From Nectonema munidae (Eukaryota; Nematomorpha; Nectonematoida; Nectonematidae), in contig JAUIRK010000871.1 in assembly GCA_030549495.1 (NCBI GenBank), positions 308,963 through 372,962 on the forward strand: DNA of 64,000 nucleotides, read 5' to 3'. Positions 9,236-21,164 of this stretch are shown here, one piece after another. A program made the position numbers and the translations under genes. Each line of letters opens with the position of its first letter. The first letter of the stretch is position 1. The notes under the pieces are model-generated. The model saw nothing but the letters and a program-made list of their open reading frames with translations, ran no database searches and had not been told where the DNA came from.

Positions 9236-11424
9236 ATGGTCAGACAGGAGAAAAGAAAATATGTCAAAAATTGCAAGGTTATCCCAGGGATTGATATTGT
9301 ATCGCAGCACAGAATTGTCATGATCGACATGCTTATATCTAAAGAACAAAGGAGAAAAGTAAAAAAGATAGGGCGATTCAGGACATGGCTACTTGAAGAC
9401 AGAAAAGTTCAAGGTAGATATCAAGAGTTAGTTGAAAATGGTTTGAAAGAAAAACAAATAGGTGATAATATTGAGGAAATGTGGAGTCATCTTAGAAAGA
9501 ATCTGTTGACAGCAAGTTTGATTGTGCTTGGTAGAACGAAAGGTGGTAGAAGAACTCAAAAAGAAACTTGGTGGTGGAAAGAAGAGATTAGAGAAGTATT
9601 AAAAGCTAAGAAGCAAGCTTTTAAAAAATGGCAGGTAAGTAAGTTGGAAGAAGACAAACAAATGTATAGACTCAAGAAAAAAGAAGCTAAAAAGATCATT
9701 GCGGTATCAAAAGCAAGGGAAACAGACAAAATGTACGAGGCACTTGATAGTAAGAATGGTGATAAGCAAATTTTTAAACTTGCAAAGGCTAAGCAAAGAG
9801 ATATCAAGGAATGTCGAAATATCGACATTATAAGGGACAAAGAAGAAAAAATTCTTTTTAAAGAAGAAGAAATAGAGGAGAGATGGAAAGAATATTTTGA
9901 AGATCTGTTAAACGTTGAAAACGAGCATAATTGCATCGTTGCAGGTACAAAAATTGAAGGTCCCGAGCTAGGTTTGGAGGAAAAGGAATTATATGAAGCA
10001 ATAAATAAAGCAACAGGATCGAGTGAAGTAAGTGTAGAAATGATAAAAGCTGGAGGAAGAGAATGCTGGAAGATGATAAGTAGATTATTGGAACAGATTT
10101 GGAAAGAAGAAAAAATGCCAGAAGAATAGACTAAAAGTCTTATTGTTCCAATTTACAAAAATAAAAAAGATGTGTTAAACTGCGAAAATTACCGGGGCAT
10201 AAAACTAATAGAACACGGATTAAAACTTCTGGAAAAAATTTTGGCTGAACGTTTAAGAAATCAAGTTAACATAAATGATAACCAGTTTGGATTTATGAGA
10301 GGAAAGAGTACAGTAGATCCTATATTTATAGTTAGACAGGTGATGGAAAAGAGACTTGAAGGAAATCAGCCTTTATTCTGCGGTTTTGTAGACCTAGAGA
10401 AAGCGTATGATAGGGTTCCAAGGGATGTTGTGTACTGGAGTCTAAGAGAAAAAGGTGTAAGTGAAAAGTTAGTGAGACTAGTTAAGGAAACCTATAGAAA
10501 CTCTAAAACTTCCATCAGAACAATGAACGGATACTCACAGAAATTCGACATAAAAGTAGGGTTACACCAAGGTTCTGCATTGAGCCCTTTTCTTTTTGCA
10601 GTTGTTATTGATGAAATCTCCAAAAATATAAGAAAAGAAGGAGTAAATGAACTTTTGTTTGCGAGGACTTAATAATTATGGCAGATAGTGAAAAAGAATT
10701 ACAGGAAAGACTAAGTATATGGCAAAAAAGTCTCGAGGAAAAAGGCCTAAAGTTGAATGCAGGCAAAACCGAAGTGATGAAGGTTAGTAGAAATGACAAA
10801 ACTGAGATAAGAATAAAAGACGTTCATGGAATTGAGTTAAATCAAGTTAAAGCGTTCAAGTATTTAGGATCAGTTATTGAGATGGAAGGAGGATGTTGTA
10901 AAGACGTTCAGTCGAGATTGAATGCCAGTTGGGCAAAATGGAAAAAGGTTAAACCTGTTCTAAACGATAGAAGACTAGCCATGAATTTAAAGGCCAAGGT
11001 ATATACATCAATAGTTAGACCCGTCATGACTTACGGATCAGAATGTTGGTGTCTGAGAAATAATGAAAAGAAAAAGCTAGAAGTGTCGGAAATGAAAATG
11101 CTGAGGATGATGCTGAACGTTACGAGAAAAGATAGGATTAGAAATGAAGAAGTGAGGCATAGAACAAAAGTGACGACGAGTGTTGTAGATGTAATGGAAA
11201 GAAACAAGATGAGATGGTATGGACACGTGCTAAGAAGAAAAAGCGATGAAAAAATAAAGATAACGTACGATGCGCCTGTACAAGGAAAGAGAAAAAGAGG
11301 AAGGCCAAGATTGAGATGGAGGGATGATTTGAAAAGATCCATGGAAAAATTTGCATTGAAAGAAAGCGATGCGAAGGACAGAAACCTATGGAGAAACAGG
11401 ATCAAGCCATCGACCCCCATTTAG
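9236..11424 (+). pseudogene. RTE LINE reverse transcriptase portion (3' half of ORF)
   Basis: This copies LINE RNA into DNA at the nicked target. The first block (9236-10129) carries the end of the endonuclease (KNCKVIPGIDIVSQHRIV) and the linker, and stops at a TAG (10127-10129) where relatives have Trp. The second block (10172-10672) has the RT core: NYRGIKL, FGFMRGKST, GFVDLEKAYDRVPR (first catalytic Asp) and GLHQGSALSPFLF. The FADD box is broken by a one-base loss at about 10660-10670. The third block (10678-11424) has the thumb and C-terminal domain with RWYGHVLRR and RPRLRWRDDLKRS, ending in NRIKPSTPI. An upstream frameshift near 9228-9236 separates this part from the SQID motif. The copy is dead but young enough to align throughout. 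Confidence 0.85.
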
Positions 11425-11531
11425 GGGATAAGATGATGAAGAAGAAGAAGAAGTGTTCACTTTGATAATTTATTTCAGCATCATAACAATTGTCTTCAAG
11501 AAACATACTAATTTAATCAATAACGTCACCA

Positions 11532-11740
11532 TCATCTTCTTTCATCATCGTTAGAAGATCCATAATTAGAAAAAACGTCAAAACTATCTTCATCATCCTT
11601 GTTATTTATAGGTTCATTTTCTTCGGTTTTTGGATCTTTGGTCTCAACGAACTCATTTTCATGTTTTTCAAACAAATTTTCTTACTTTTCAAAGTCATTG
11701 TCACTATCACTAAAAATTTCAGAATCCAAAGAGATTCATC
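11532..11740 (-). pseudogene. Acidic, Ser/Asp/Glu-rich coding-like remnant
   Basis: I do not recognise the protein. On the minus strand one frame reads SDSDNDFEK, one TAA, then roughly 50 residues such as ENEFVETKDPKTEENEP and SFDVFSNYGSSNDD before a stop at 11532-11534. The strong acidic bias across many codons is unlikely by chance in this A+T-rich DNA. Acidic leaders are common at transposase N-termini, but this piece lies downstream of the hAT-like pseudogene and outside the LINE. Its owner is therefore unknown. Confidence 0.3.
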
Positions 11741-12189
11741 AGGTGCAGGCATTTTTAAAACAACTATTTTTTTTTGACATTTTATTATATCCAATGCAGG
11801 CAAATTTGAGAGGAAAGACTTGTGTATTCAAACAAGGAAACAACAAATGAAAAATTGCAAGATAAATCAATAGCTATAATAGGGTTGCCACTTTTTTTAA
11901 AATAGAATTTCCTGATTTTACCTAACTTTCCATGACCATTTTTATGAAAATTCCATGATCTTAAAACCACTATTACACAATGAAAAAAGAAAAAAACTGA
12001 ATTTTCAAACCTGAACACTAAAAATTTATCATATGAAAAATCTAAATTACTAAAATTAAAAAAAAACCGACTTTTTCAGGTTTTCCTAGCCTCTAGGCAC
12101 TATGCACCTAGCTACTAACAAAATAAGTATCAAAATCTTTATTACTTATTTGCCTTTAGGTTGTATAAATACTTTTTCAAATATTGAAG

Positions 12190-13690
12190 AAAAATGATTA
12201 AAACTAAACAAATTTATTATAAAATATCAAGCTTAATTACAATGCATAATAAAATTATGGTAACATTTTTAATTGGCCTATTTTTCTTTTCAATAATTTT
12301 TCGTTTTTCTCCTTCTATCTTTCGTTACTTTGCATTTAAATCTTCATATAAACTTCTCTTAGGCTTCAAATCTTCGAGATGGTTCATATATCTCTGACGT
12401 GATGCTTTAACAGATGAAATCATTGACTTTGTAATCATAATATTTGAAATACTACCATAGAGATCATCTTTGACTCTTCTTTGTGAAATTAATGAAGTCT
12501 CTGGCAAGTTTTCTACAAGTAAAGATTTGTTAATGGAAAATCCCTTTTCAACTTGCGCATTACCATGAGAAAAATAAGGCAAAGTTTGATGACTTTCCAC
12601 AACTCAGCATAGAAACTTTATCTTTAAAAAGTTCTAATTCCCTCACAACATTTCCACAAAAAGAGACAAAATTTTCTTTAAAAACAGTTTGAGCCTGATC
12701 ACATAAAGTTAGGTATTGGGATTTAGCTTTTTCAGCTTGCTTGCAAGTTATTCTAGCTTCAAGAACAATGGCCATTCACTCCTGAGCAATTAATGGACCT
12801 CTAAAAATCATTTTTAGATCTAAAGATGTTACACCCTTAACAAGTTTATATTTTAACGGACTTCTTTCGAGAATTTTCTTTGTTGTGGCAATTAGAAAAT
12901 TCTCGCATTCTTTTAAACTGTAATATTTCAGATTCAGTTGCTTTAATTTCCTCGAGATATTTTTTTACAGCAAAACCAATGTCTAGTTTCTTCATTTCAA
13001 TAGCATTTTCTGCCAAATCTAGATCAAGCTTTATGATACTCTGTGAGGATAAAGAGCTAAGAAGCTTTTGAGGACTGATAAAACGTGATAAAAGTGACTT
13101 CAAAAGATCAAGCAAGCAAGAATGTAAAAAAGGTATCAAAGGCTGATCAGTGGGAAAAAGTTTCAAAAAAGGTTGACATTCGGAAGAAATCAAACTAAAA
13201 AAATGCTAGTTTAGCTTTTAAGAATTTTTCTTCAAACAAATGTTTAACATTATTGGCAGGCTTAGTGCTAGGAAACTTCTTTTTCAAAGTCTTTTAAGAA
13301 CTTAAGATTGACATTTGGACCATTCATAGAGACTTGCAAAAGATTATTCTTTGATAAAGGTCGAAGAACAATATTAAATTTTTCGAATAAATTTGATGCT
13401 GATGCGTAACATAAAGAAAAGCTGTCAAAATATCTACAGCATACTAAATCCTCTCCTTGATCATAGTATCTAATTAACCAGTTATCGACCACAGTTGACA
13501 TATGTCGACTTTACAAAAACGTGAATCGTCTGCGTTTATTAATGATTTTTAATACAAATCTTCTGCTTTATACTAGATATCGTCTGATTATTCGGGTCGA
13601 TAACGTGTTAAAACATCCACCTGATTTTGTTGGGAGACTTTATTCAAAGCTTCATCAAAACAAATAAAAAACCATCACTTAATTCAACTT
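12190..13690 (-). pseudogene. hAT-like transposase pseudogene, broken and MITE-interrupted
   Basis: Remains of a BED/hAT-like transposase family common in invertebrates. Reading the minus strand from 13690 down: FFICFDEALNKVSQQNQVDV, then the MITE, then LIRYYDQGEDLVCCRYFDSF and VSMNGPNVNLKFLKDFE (to 13268). Next come a central block (12846-13193), and then the C-terminal dimerisation-like motif GNAQVEKGFSINK with VENLPETSLISQRRVKDD (12325-12600). A basic tail follows (KIEGEKRKIIEKK). Several frameshifts and stops separate the blocks, so it is not functional. No terminal repeats were found. The family call rests on the GNA.VE.GFS.NK and MNGPNVNLKF motifs. Confidence 0.65.
13474..13611. mobile_element. 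138-bp TTAA MITE inserted in the hAT-like pseudogene
   Basis: The element is bounded by TTAA at 13474-13477 and TTAA at 13608-13611. Just inside, CCAGTTATCGACC on the left pairs with CACGTTATCGACC read inward from the right, so there are terminal inverted repeats. The interior repeats the words found at 1-88 and 58442-58570, in the opposite orientation. Taking out the MITE and one TTAA gives an uninterrupted VDVLIRYYD in the host frame, so the insertion point is exact. TTAA targeting implies piggyBac-type mobilisation. Confidence 0.85.
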
Positions 13691-16240
13691 TTCTTGTTAC
13701 ACTATCTTTAAAATATGGACTTAACCCATAGTTGATAATATAGTTGCATTTTGTTCTTCCAAGTTTGAATGAAGACGCTATTTTCGAGTGCATGAATTTA
13801 AAATTTAATTTAATGAATACACATGCATGAATTTAAAGAAAAATTAGATTGTATGACAAATAAAGACCAAAGAAACAGTAGTTTTAGCAAAGGATAAAAT
13901 AGATGGGTGAAACTTTTTTTGATTCAAACAAAGTGATATGATTTTTGCTTTTCATGTGAGAATTGTAACTTATGCCTTTTAAAATAAGAAAACATTTAAT
14001 TTTAATACGCTGTGTTAGTTAGACTAATAATACCGAGTCCCATAATACTCATTAGTTTTATTTGATTTTTGTTAAAAAAACAGTCAAGATGAAAATTGTG
14101 ATATGTACAAAATATACACTGGGTAACGTTTGAGGGTAACAATACATAGATTTTGACTCATTGAAAAAATAATAATTAAGGATTTTGAAAAGTATTACAT
14201 CAACTTGAAACTTGTTTTTCAGAGCCAATTAGCTGAGTTATAAATTTAAATTATAGAGACGCCTGATGATTATATTTCTAAATCTGTTTGAAAACAACGA
14301 AAAACTTATTCAAATTTATAAAAAAAGATATTGAATATCCTAATAATTCGCTGAGGACGTAGTTGATAGATAAACGTTTAAAGGGTTAATTAAAACTAAG
14401 TAATAGTACGTTAGAGCCTATATCAAATAAGTCCTTAATGTGTATAAAAAGTAAAAACTCAAGTGATCTAAATAATATAAGGTAATCTCATAAAATGAAA
14501 TAATATTTTTAAATATATATTCAAAAAGTTCTCACTACCCCATTTGGTCAAAATGGCATTCTGTTGAAAAAAATCAGTGTCTGGTCCTAGAAATAGGGAG
14601 CCTATAAAAGGGCATTTTAGTCCTATCTTATGTGAAATGGGAGTACATGAAGTTCAAACATATAAATGAATAGCATTGTTTCCGTTTATCAGTAGTTTTA
14701 ATTTCTATTATAAAATGAATGTTATCGCAAAAATTATAGAAATCTATATTTTTTACACAACTATGAGCGAAAAATAAAATTTTATAAGAGAACATTACTT
14801 CATCCGAAATTGTAGAATTTTCATTTTCATTGATATTCGTTTTTGAATCACTTTCATTTATAAGGGCTTCGTTTTCAACATCATCTGTACTTTCTACATT
14901 AATTTCTTCGTTATCTTCAACTGATTTTCCATGGGCTATAAAAAAATTATTAAAACGCTCATATGACTATAAAAAAATATAAAAATTTATCGTTAATAAA
15001 TTATCGAAAAAAAATGTAATTAATACTAAAAAAATTCAAAATTAAAAGAAAGATGAGTCCATATTTTAGGGCAGAAAACATTGCAACGTATCAAAAATAG
15101 AAACTGATTAAGTTAAATTTAAAAACTATAAAATAACTAATTTTTAAAATAAACCTTGAATAAAAATGATATATATAATATTTTCTTGAAACAAACCAGA
15201 TTTTTTGAAAATATAATTGATTATATTTTTGAGTTTTGGCTTGGCTAAGAAAATTTTCCACTATATTACAGAATTTAATCTAAAAATTTTATAGATAATT
15301 ACTCATTTATCAAAGTTTAAGATAATTTATCTCAATTTTTAAGTTATATTTTAAATTTATTTCTAAAAACTTTTTATAATCAAATGTCTTTATTGATCCA
15401 ATATTCCTTATTTTAATTAATTTTTTATCACTTTAATGAGATATAGCAGAATCAAATACAATTTCTGGTAGTTGAATATAAATTTCATCATTGTTTGTAC
15501 TATATATGCTATTACTAATGCAACCCCAGTAAATGAATTTACAGATAATATTTCTTCACACAATCCTAAAAGAATTTTTACCCAGCGCAAATGTCACCAA
15601 AAATTTACTTCCTAACTCTTTACGTTTGTGATAATGTACATGCATGCACTGTTCCTTTCTTTTTGATTAGTTCATTGAATGGTTTGTTAATACTGGCATA
15701 GAGATGTTAAATTTGAGTTGCAAGGATATTAGGTATAAAAGCCAATTTTTTCTTGTTTTTTGCGAAATTCTTTGTTTCATAAAATATATGTGTCCCAACT
15801 GATTATACTCTAGCATTAATCGTTTCTTAAAAAAATACCGTTTTCTTGTTCCAAATCTTCTCGAACAAAATATTCATAAAATTTAAATTCATTTAGCCTT
15901 TTGAATGGACATACAAAAGTATTCCTTGTCGCAGGTTATCATTTGGAAGATTTTGAAAATTTTCATGGATGACAATTTGGTAGAACCAGCATAGCATGTT
16001 AAACAAATTTATAATAGTGTTTTATTAATAAAAATAAGCAGTATCTGTAACACTTAATGATTTTTGTTTCGAAAGACTTAGAAGAATATGTTCAAGCAAT
16101 CTGGACTCAAAGGAAATCAACTTCATCGAGATGAAAGACCAAACTGCTTTCCATTTATTTGCAAGAAGAAAGAAAATTATCATAAAATTAATATAAACGA
16201 AATACATATATTGACATAAATACATACACACACAGATATT
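13612..16240. other. A+T-rich region with one candidate exon
   Basis: Past the end of the hAT-like remnant (about 13690) I find no gene except the candidate exon at 14799-14935, listed separately. The remainder is A/T runs with occasional ATA microsatellite. Confidence 0.4.
14799..14935 (-). CDS. Candidate acidic internal exon
   Basis: The protein is unrecognised. The minus strand shows a textbook acceptor (TTTTTTTATAG at 14936-14937 and upstream) followed by 137 nt open in one frame. It gives 45 residues starting HGKSVEDNEEINVESTDD and ending STISDE, then a donor GAA|GTAATG. The frame begins with two leftover bases and ends exactly on a codon (phase 0). Composition is extremely acidic (Glu, Asp, Asn, Ser) with no hydrophobic core, so it looks like a disordered linker. 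The candidate exon at 1274-1361 starts in phase 0 with another acidic run and could be the next exon. The intervening 13.4 kb is transposon-filled. Confidence 0.45.
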
Positions 16241-16249
16241 TATATATAA

Positions 16250-17247
16250 AAAATATAATATATATATATATAAATTAAAAGGAAGTAATTTATACATTTT
16301 ATAAAATAAAAGTATTGTATACAGATTTCTTTAGCAACTTGTATGAAGAAAGATTAAAAAAACATGATATTTATTAATAAGAATGGTGGTTCTGTAAACA
16401 ATTTTCGAGAAACATGATGTTTGTTTATAATGATTATTATGAAGATAATTACATATTCTTGTATTATATGAATGATATTCAGAGTTGAAAAAGATAAGAG
16501 GAGAGAACATATGTATTCTGGATAATGATGAATAATGAAAACTAACATGGCATAATACATTAATAAAAAAGATATCACAATCAAGGAAAAATTTCTGATG
16601 ATTATGATTTTGATTTGCAAATTTACTATATCTTTTCAACACTCGATTCAGCTTTTTCAGAAGAGTTTTATTCGAAAAACCCCAGACTATGTTGGCGTAT
16701 TTCAAGTGAGGGAAAATGTAAGAATAGAATAAAAGCAGTCTAGTAGGAACAGGAAGATAATTCTGAAATTTATAGAAAATTCCACAAAATCTAGCAACCT
16801 TGCAAGTAACCGCTTTGATGTGTTCAGACCATTTCAAATTTTCATTTATTGTTATCCCTAAAAAATTAAAACTCACAGTACGTTCAATAAATGTGTTATT
16901 GATGACTAGCTTAGAGTAGAAAAAAGATAGTTTGTTAGAAAAAAACATACATTTACATTTATTCAGATTAAGAAAAAAAAGATTATTTTCAGACCATAGA
17001 GAAACATTTGTAAGTGAATCATTAACACTTATTAAACTACAATCAGAAACTGAAGCATCAAACAAAAGCGTTACGTCATCAGCGTATAAAGTTGGATGGC
17101 AAAATTTTGGAATTACATGGATCAAATCATTGATATAAATCAAAAATAGAAATGGTCCAAGGATGGACCCTTGAGGAACACCTACATAATTGTTATAAAT
17201 ATCCGAACTAAAGCCGTCATAATCTTCTCTACATAAGCACCAGGTTA
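16250..17247 (-). pseudogene. 5'-truncated Jockey/CR1-type LINE, reverse transcriptase end
   Basis: The minus strand reads the second half of a non-LTR reverse transcriptase: [20 protein letters not shown], then [11 protein letters not shown] (catalytic Asp pair), [27 protein letters not shown] and the thumb. It is open for about 317 residues to 16331. The fragment stops at a MITE at 17248, so the endonuclease, ORF1 and the front of the RT are missing. An AT microsatellite near 16257-16275 lies just past the 3' side and may be the tail. Closely similar motifs occur in the remnant at 50950-52080. The complete LINE at 59490-64000 is a related but distinct family. Confidence 0.75.
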
Positions 17248-17548
17248 CAGAGCCCGCGTTGCCTATTAAATTTTGGGGGCACAAGCTCTCCCCCCTCCCA
17301 ACTATTTCTCAAGCCCTCCAGCTAATTTTCAAGCTCCGCTAAAAAAAAATTTTATTACCCTAAAAAAACCATTCATGATCATTTCTTTCATGAAAATTTA
17401 ATGTGTATAGATATGGCTTGACAAATACATCATGTGTTTTCTTTTCGCTTTGAAGCAGATTAATCGGATAGTTCAAAAATTTGCGCCCAATAAAGCCCCT
17501 CCCACTCTCCCCCCCCCCCCCTAAAATTTTTGCCAAGCGCTGGCACTG
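17248..17548. mobile_element. 301-bp hAT-type MITE with C- and G-runs
   Basis: The left end CAGAGCCCGCGTTGCC and the right end, read inward as CAGTGCCAGCGCTTGG, form terminal inverted repeats. They are followed inward by AAATTTTGGGGG and AAAATTTTAGGGGG. The flanks ACCAGGTTA and ACCAGATA resemble a decayed 8-bp duplication. There is no coding capacity. It abuts the broken 5' side of the LINE fragment. Confidence 0.6.
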
Positions 17549-18189
17549 ACCAGATAGCATATGTGCATTCTTAATTTTAGCCCTTATTCGAAAACATTAC
17601 ACTTTAAATGGAAGCACAGATAGGCGTACTTTTATACACAGTTATTTCGTCTGTCCCGTGTTATTCCTCCTTACTTCTTTCTTCTACAGAGCAGTTCCTA
17701 TTACTTGATTAAGGAGCATCTTTGTCGAAATAAATGCTCAGTTTACTTTCAACTTACTGATTCAGTCTTTTTCTATTACATTTGGCTAGCTTGTATATTA
17801 TTTCGTGCTGACGACTTCATTATTAGAATATATTAAATTAGATTTTTATCATTTCTTCATAGTTCAATGATGACAAATGTAAGATGATGTTCAGCCATAT
17901 TTTCATGCTTCTCTGCAAAATGAATAATTTTCAACCTGAAATGTACAGGATATTTATATTAAATTTTTATCCTCTAAAATTTTAAAGCTAATAGATAACA
18001 AAATTTTATAAAAAGAGTAAAGCAGTGTTGATTTAAATAACAGTAGAAGCGGAGTTTTTTCTTATTCTGTTTTTGTTTTTGAAAAATAGCTGAAATGATT
18101 ATTTCGACTCAAGTCTTTTACCTGAATTTAATAGCATGTAGATTTTTTTTTTGCAGCATGGCTTTTATTAAATAGATCACATAAGTCGC
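17549..18189. other. A+T-rich spacer, nothing recognised
   Basis: No gene, repeat family or credible exon was seen between the MITE and the G+C-rich retroelement. Confidence 0.4.
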
Positions 18190-18288
18190 AAACATGGGAG
18201 AGAACAACAATCTTGCAAACGCAAACTTAGCACGAAAATATATTTTTGAGGAGCGGCGAGAGCAAGTCATCGGCTGACATCATCCTCT

Positions 18289-18380
18289 GGAAGAATCTTC
18301 CTTGTGCCTTGTTTTTGCAGGAGAAACTTCTGCATTGTTGTTTGCTATGGGAAGAATCTTCCCTCCTGAAGAATCTTCAG
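18289..18380. repeat. Three near-palindromes sharing the core GAAGAATCTTC
   Basis: GGAAGAATCTTCC (18289-18301), GGGAAGAATCTTCCC (18349-18363) and CTGAAGAATCTTCAG (18366-18380) are each inverted repeats around a central A. They lie at the 3' side of the fossil retroelement and could be part of its terminal or regulatory sequence. Confidence 0.6.
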
Positions 18381-21139
18381 GATCCATGTTGCTGCGATCT
18401 TTTGCCATAAGCTGGAAAATTCGAGATGGCGAATCGTCAGATTTGCATCTTCTCCAGGATGGGTGATAATAGTTAGAAAAGAGAAATAAAGTGATGTGCC
18501 TGTGCGTGGCTGCTCCTTAAATAGTTGCTAGCCAGCGGAAGGATACCCTTCCTTGTCATTGCCTGCGCAGGGATACACTGCTAGTGCTAACGAGGGGCGG
18601 TAACTTAAGTTTTCGGCCAGTTAGTGCAGCCAATGGGGAGCACAGGACTTGAGGGGGCTGGCGCATGTGGAGCTGCCGATAGTCCCTATCTCTATGGCAT
18701 TGGTATTACTCAGACACAGGCACTAGCGGCGAGAATCTCGCCATTCTTTCTTTGTTATGAAGGAATTCCATACTTTGGCGAAGAAAGTTGCTCATTCCGA
18801 AGAACATAAGGAGATGGTACAGTCTAAGATCTGGACGCAGTGGGGGAGCGCTGGAAGAGAGACGTGGGACGGATCGTCCGCGGGATTATCTTCAGACTTG
18901 ACATATTCCATGGCATTTCGCAGGCTGTCCGTCTAGGCACTGGAGGCTTCAAACCATAGTAAGAGCATAGCCTGCGTTGGCGACTTGTTACCTAGATTTG
19001 TTATGTAGCCGATCTCCACCATGGAGTCTGAGATAATCTTCTTGTCTGGCCAGAGGAGGTGGGACAGGAGCTCGAGGTCCGAGATGTGCCAGCCATGGTG
19101 GCTGACCTGAATCGTGATCTTCTGGGACCCGGAGACCAAACCCAAGGCTTTCAAGGAGGCGTCCGTGTAGATGTAGCCTTTGGGCGCGGAGACATTCGCT
19201 AGTGGCCAGGGAGTAAGGATGGTGGACCTCACGTACGGCATTGTTATCTGGACCAGCTTTTTGTGCTCGGGAGAATCATTCCAGGAGTACAATGTTGAGA
19301 TGATGCGGAATCTTCCGCGGAGAGTGGCGGTGTAGTAATTGAGGATTCCCATGATCTTTTGCCGCCACTTTTCGGGCACTTTCGCGACCCGTTGGGCCAT
19401 AAGAAAGGCGCAAAATCCCTTAAGGAGAATCTCCTTTTTTTCCGTCCGGGACACCCATCGTTCTCGGTCGGAGATGCAGTTGGGTCCCGAGGAACTAGAT
19501 GGACTGCACGGGGAAAACGACCGATTTCCCGTGGTTAATGGGGATCCCGCATTTTTCTTCCAGGAATTTAACGTACAATTGTGTTGTTTCCCTGGTGGTG
19601 GTCAGGTCTCTGCCGAGGAATAGAAAGTCATCTAGGTGCAGGGTGAATCTCAAGCCGGACCGGCATTGCTGGGAGAGTCTTGCCTTAAAGGCTCCAAGCA
19701 GCCTGGAGACGACACTCTGAAGGACCGCCGGGCTAAAACATGCGCCCATTGGCGGCCTGTTAAATTGCCAAACATTTCCAGCCACCTTAATACAGAAACA
19801 GTTGCGCCACTGTTCTGTATGCGGATACCCTAAAAGGCATCCTTGAGGTAAAGCCTGGTGGCCCACGCGAGGCTCTGTTTAATATATCTAATCTGGAATG
19901 GTGCTGTCAGCCTTATTGCGGGGGTGACGAAAAGATCTCTTATGAAACCGAAATCCGCCACCAATTGTACCTTACCATTTGCCTTAGGTACAAGGAAGCA
20001 GGGGTGATTATGCGCGGGCGTACAGCCTTCTCGAGGACTCCCGTCTGCAATATCTGAGTGAGAACCTTGTTGGCTATAAAGTCCCGCTGCTCGATCAGAG
20101 GTGCCGAGAAGCTATGGAAGGGGGTGTTTGCGATTACCCTAGGGTGATAGCCCCTCTGCAGGATGTCCCTGGCAGCTTGGTGTCGGGGGTCGTGTGGCGC
20201 CCTGAAAGTAGGTGCCGAAGCCGAGAACTTGGCTTCGGGCCCCACGCCCTTAAGACGAGCTGACATATTAAAGGACGCCAGGAGGCGCTTACAGGAAGCA
20301 ATATCGATGATTGACTGTATTTAGTCCTCTGCGGGGTTCGAGCAGGGGTTGTCTTCGTGGTCGAATGACATGATCTGCGCAAAGATTTTCTTCCAGAAGC
20401 GCGGGGGAAATATTTCCCGATTTTCCTCATAGAAATCGAGGAGGGCGCCTGGATGAGCGGTGATGAAGAAACTTCTTTCCCCTTTCTCAATGGTGATGGA
20501 TCCGTCCATCTGGAAGTAAAATCTGGGCTCCATCGCGGGATCCGCGTGGGCCGGTAGCAGGACGTCGAGTGGTATCGGGACGGTCAGATCTTCGGGTTGG
20601 ACGAGGGTCGGCTGTCCGTTGTCGATCCGAGTCTGGATCAGTGCGGGCGGATGTGTTGCCAGGCTACTGACGGAGACAGGGGAGACGGTCGCTGGCAAGG
20701 TTCTGGCCAACCTGGGTTGTCCCTGTGAGATAACGATTACTGACTGGATCAGTCGGGCGACGGGGGCGTCATGGGAGTGCCAACCGTAAAGCCCAAGTCT
20801 TGGAAGAATCCTCCTTCTGGAACTCTGAAAGGTGTCGACCCTGGCGAGGGGACTCCTTTAGGCGGCCCTGATTGCCCCCGGACCGCCAATTCCGGGGTCC
20901 TATACGGCCCCGCCTCCAGACTTGTTGGCGTAGATCTGTCAGAGTTGGGCGAGCTTTCGCCCTGCGTCTCGACACGAGATGCCAAGGCCGAGCCTGATGC
21001 AACGGGCCGATCCATGAGGGGGTGATCCCGTCATAGTCGCTCGACGGCGGAGCGGTTGGGGTTTCATAACCCGCTGGATGTAACGCTCGGTCCGGGGCCA
21101 ACCACCAAGTTGGGGACACTTCCGAGCCAGATTCTATTA

Positions 21140-21164
21140 GGGGGGGGGGGGGGGGGGGGGGGGG
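21140..21164. repeat. Run of 25 G
   Basis: An uninterrupted poly-G tract lies inside the fossil retroelement. Such tracts are prone to length error in sequencing and in cells. Confidence 0.95.

Larger units (their letters stand above)
5073..11455 (+). mobile_element. RTE-type LINE, split by an inserted piggyBac segment
   Basis: This is one non-LTR retrotransposon copy on the plus strand, interrupted between about 6114 and 9232. From 5' to 3' it has an untranslated leader with the RTE-typical GGCGTCAGGAAGGGCATCCG (5304-5323), an apurinic-type endonuclease region (5500-6113) and, after the insertion, the rest of the endonuclease and a reverse transcriptase (9236-11424). It ends in a GATGATGAAGAAG-type simple tail at about 11430-11450, the usual 3' end of RTE elements. 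Its ORF carries at least three frameshifts and one nonsense codon, so the copy is dead. The 5' end is set only by where the similarity appears to begin. No target-site duplication was identified. Confidence 0.8.

Noticed and set aside
11031-11420. Long minus-strand frames opposite the RTE reverse transcriptase
   Set aside because: They are antisense shadows of a well-recognised coding region.
12194-12397. Plus-strand frame near 12.2 kb
   Set aside because: It is the antisense of the C-terminal part of the hAT-like pseudogene.
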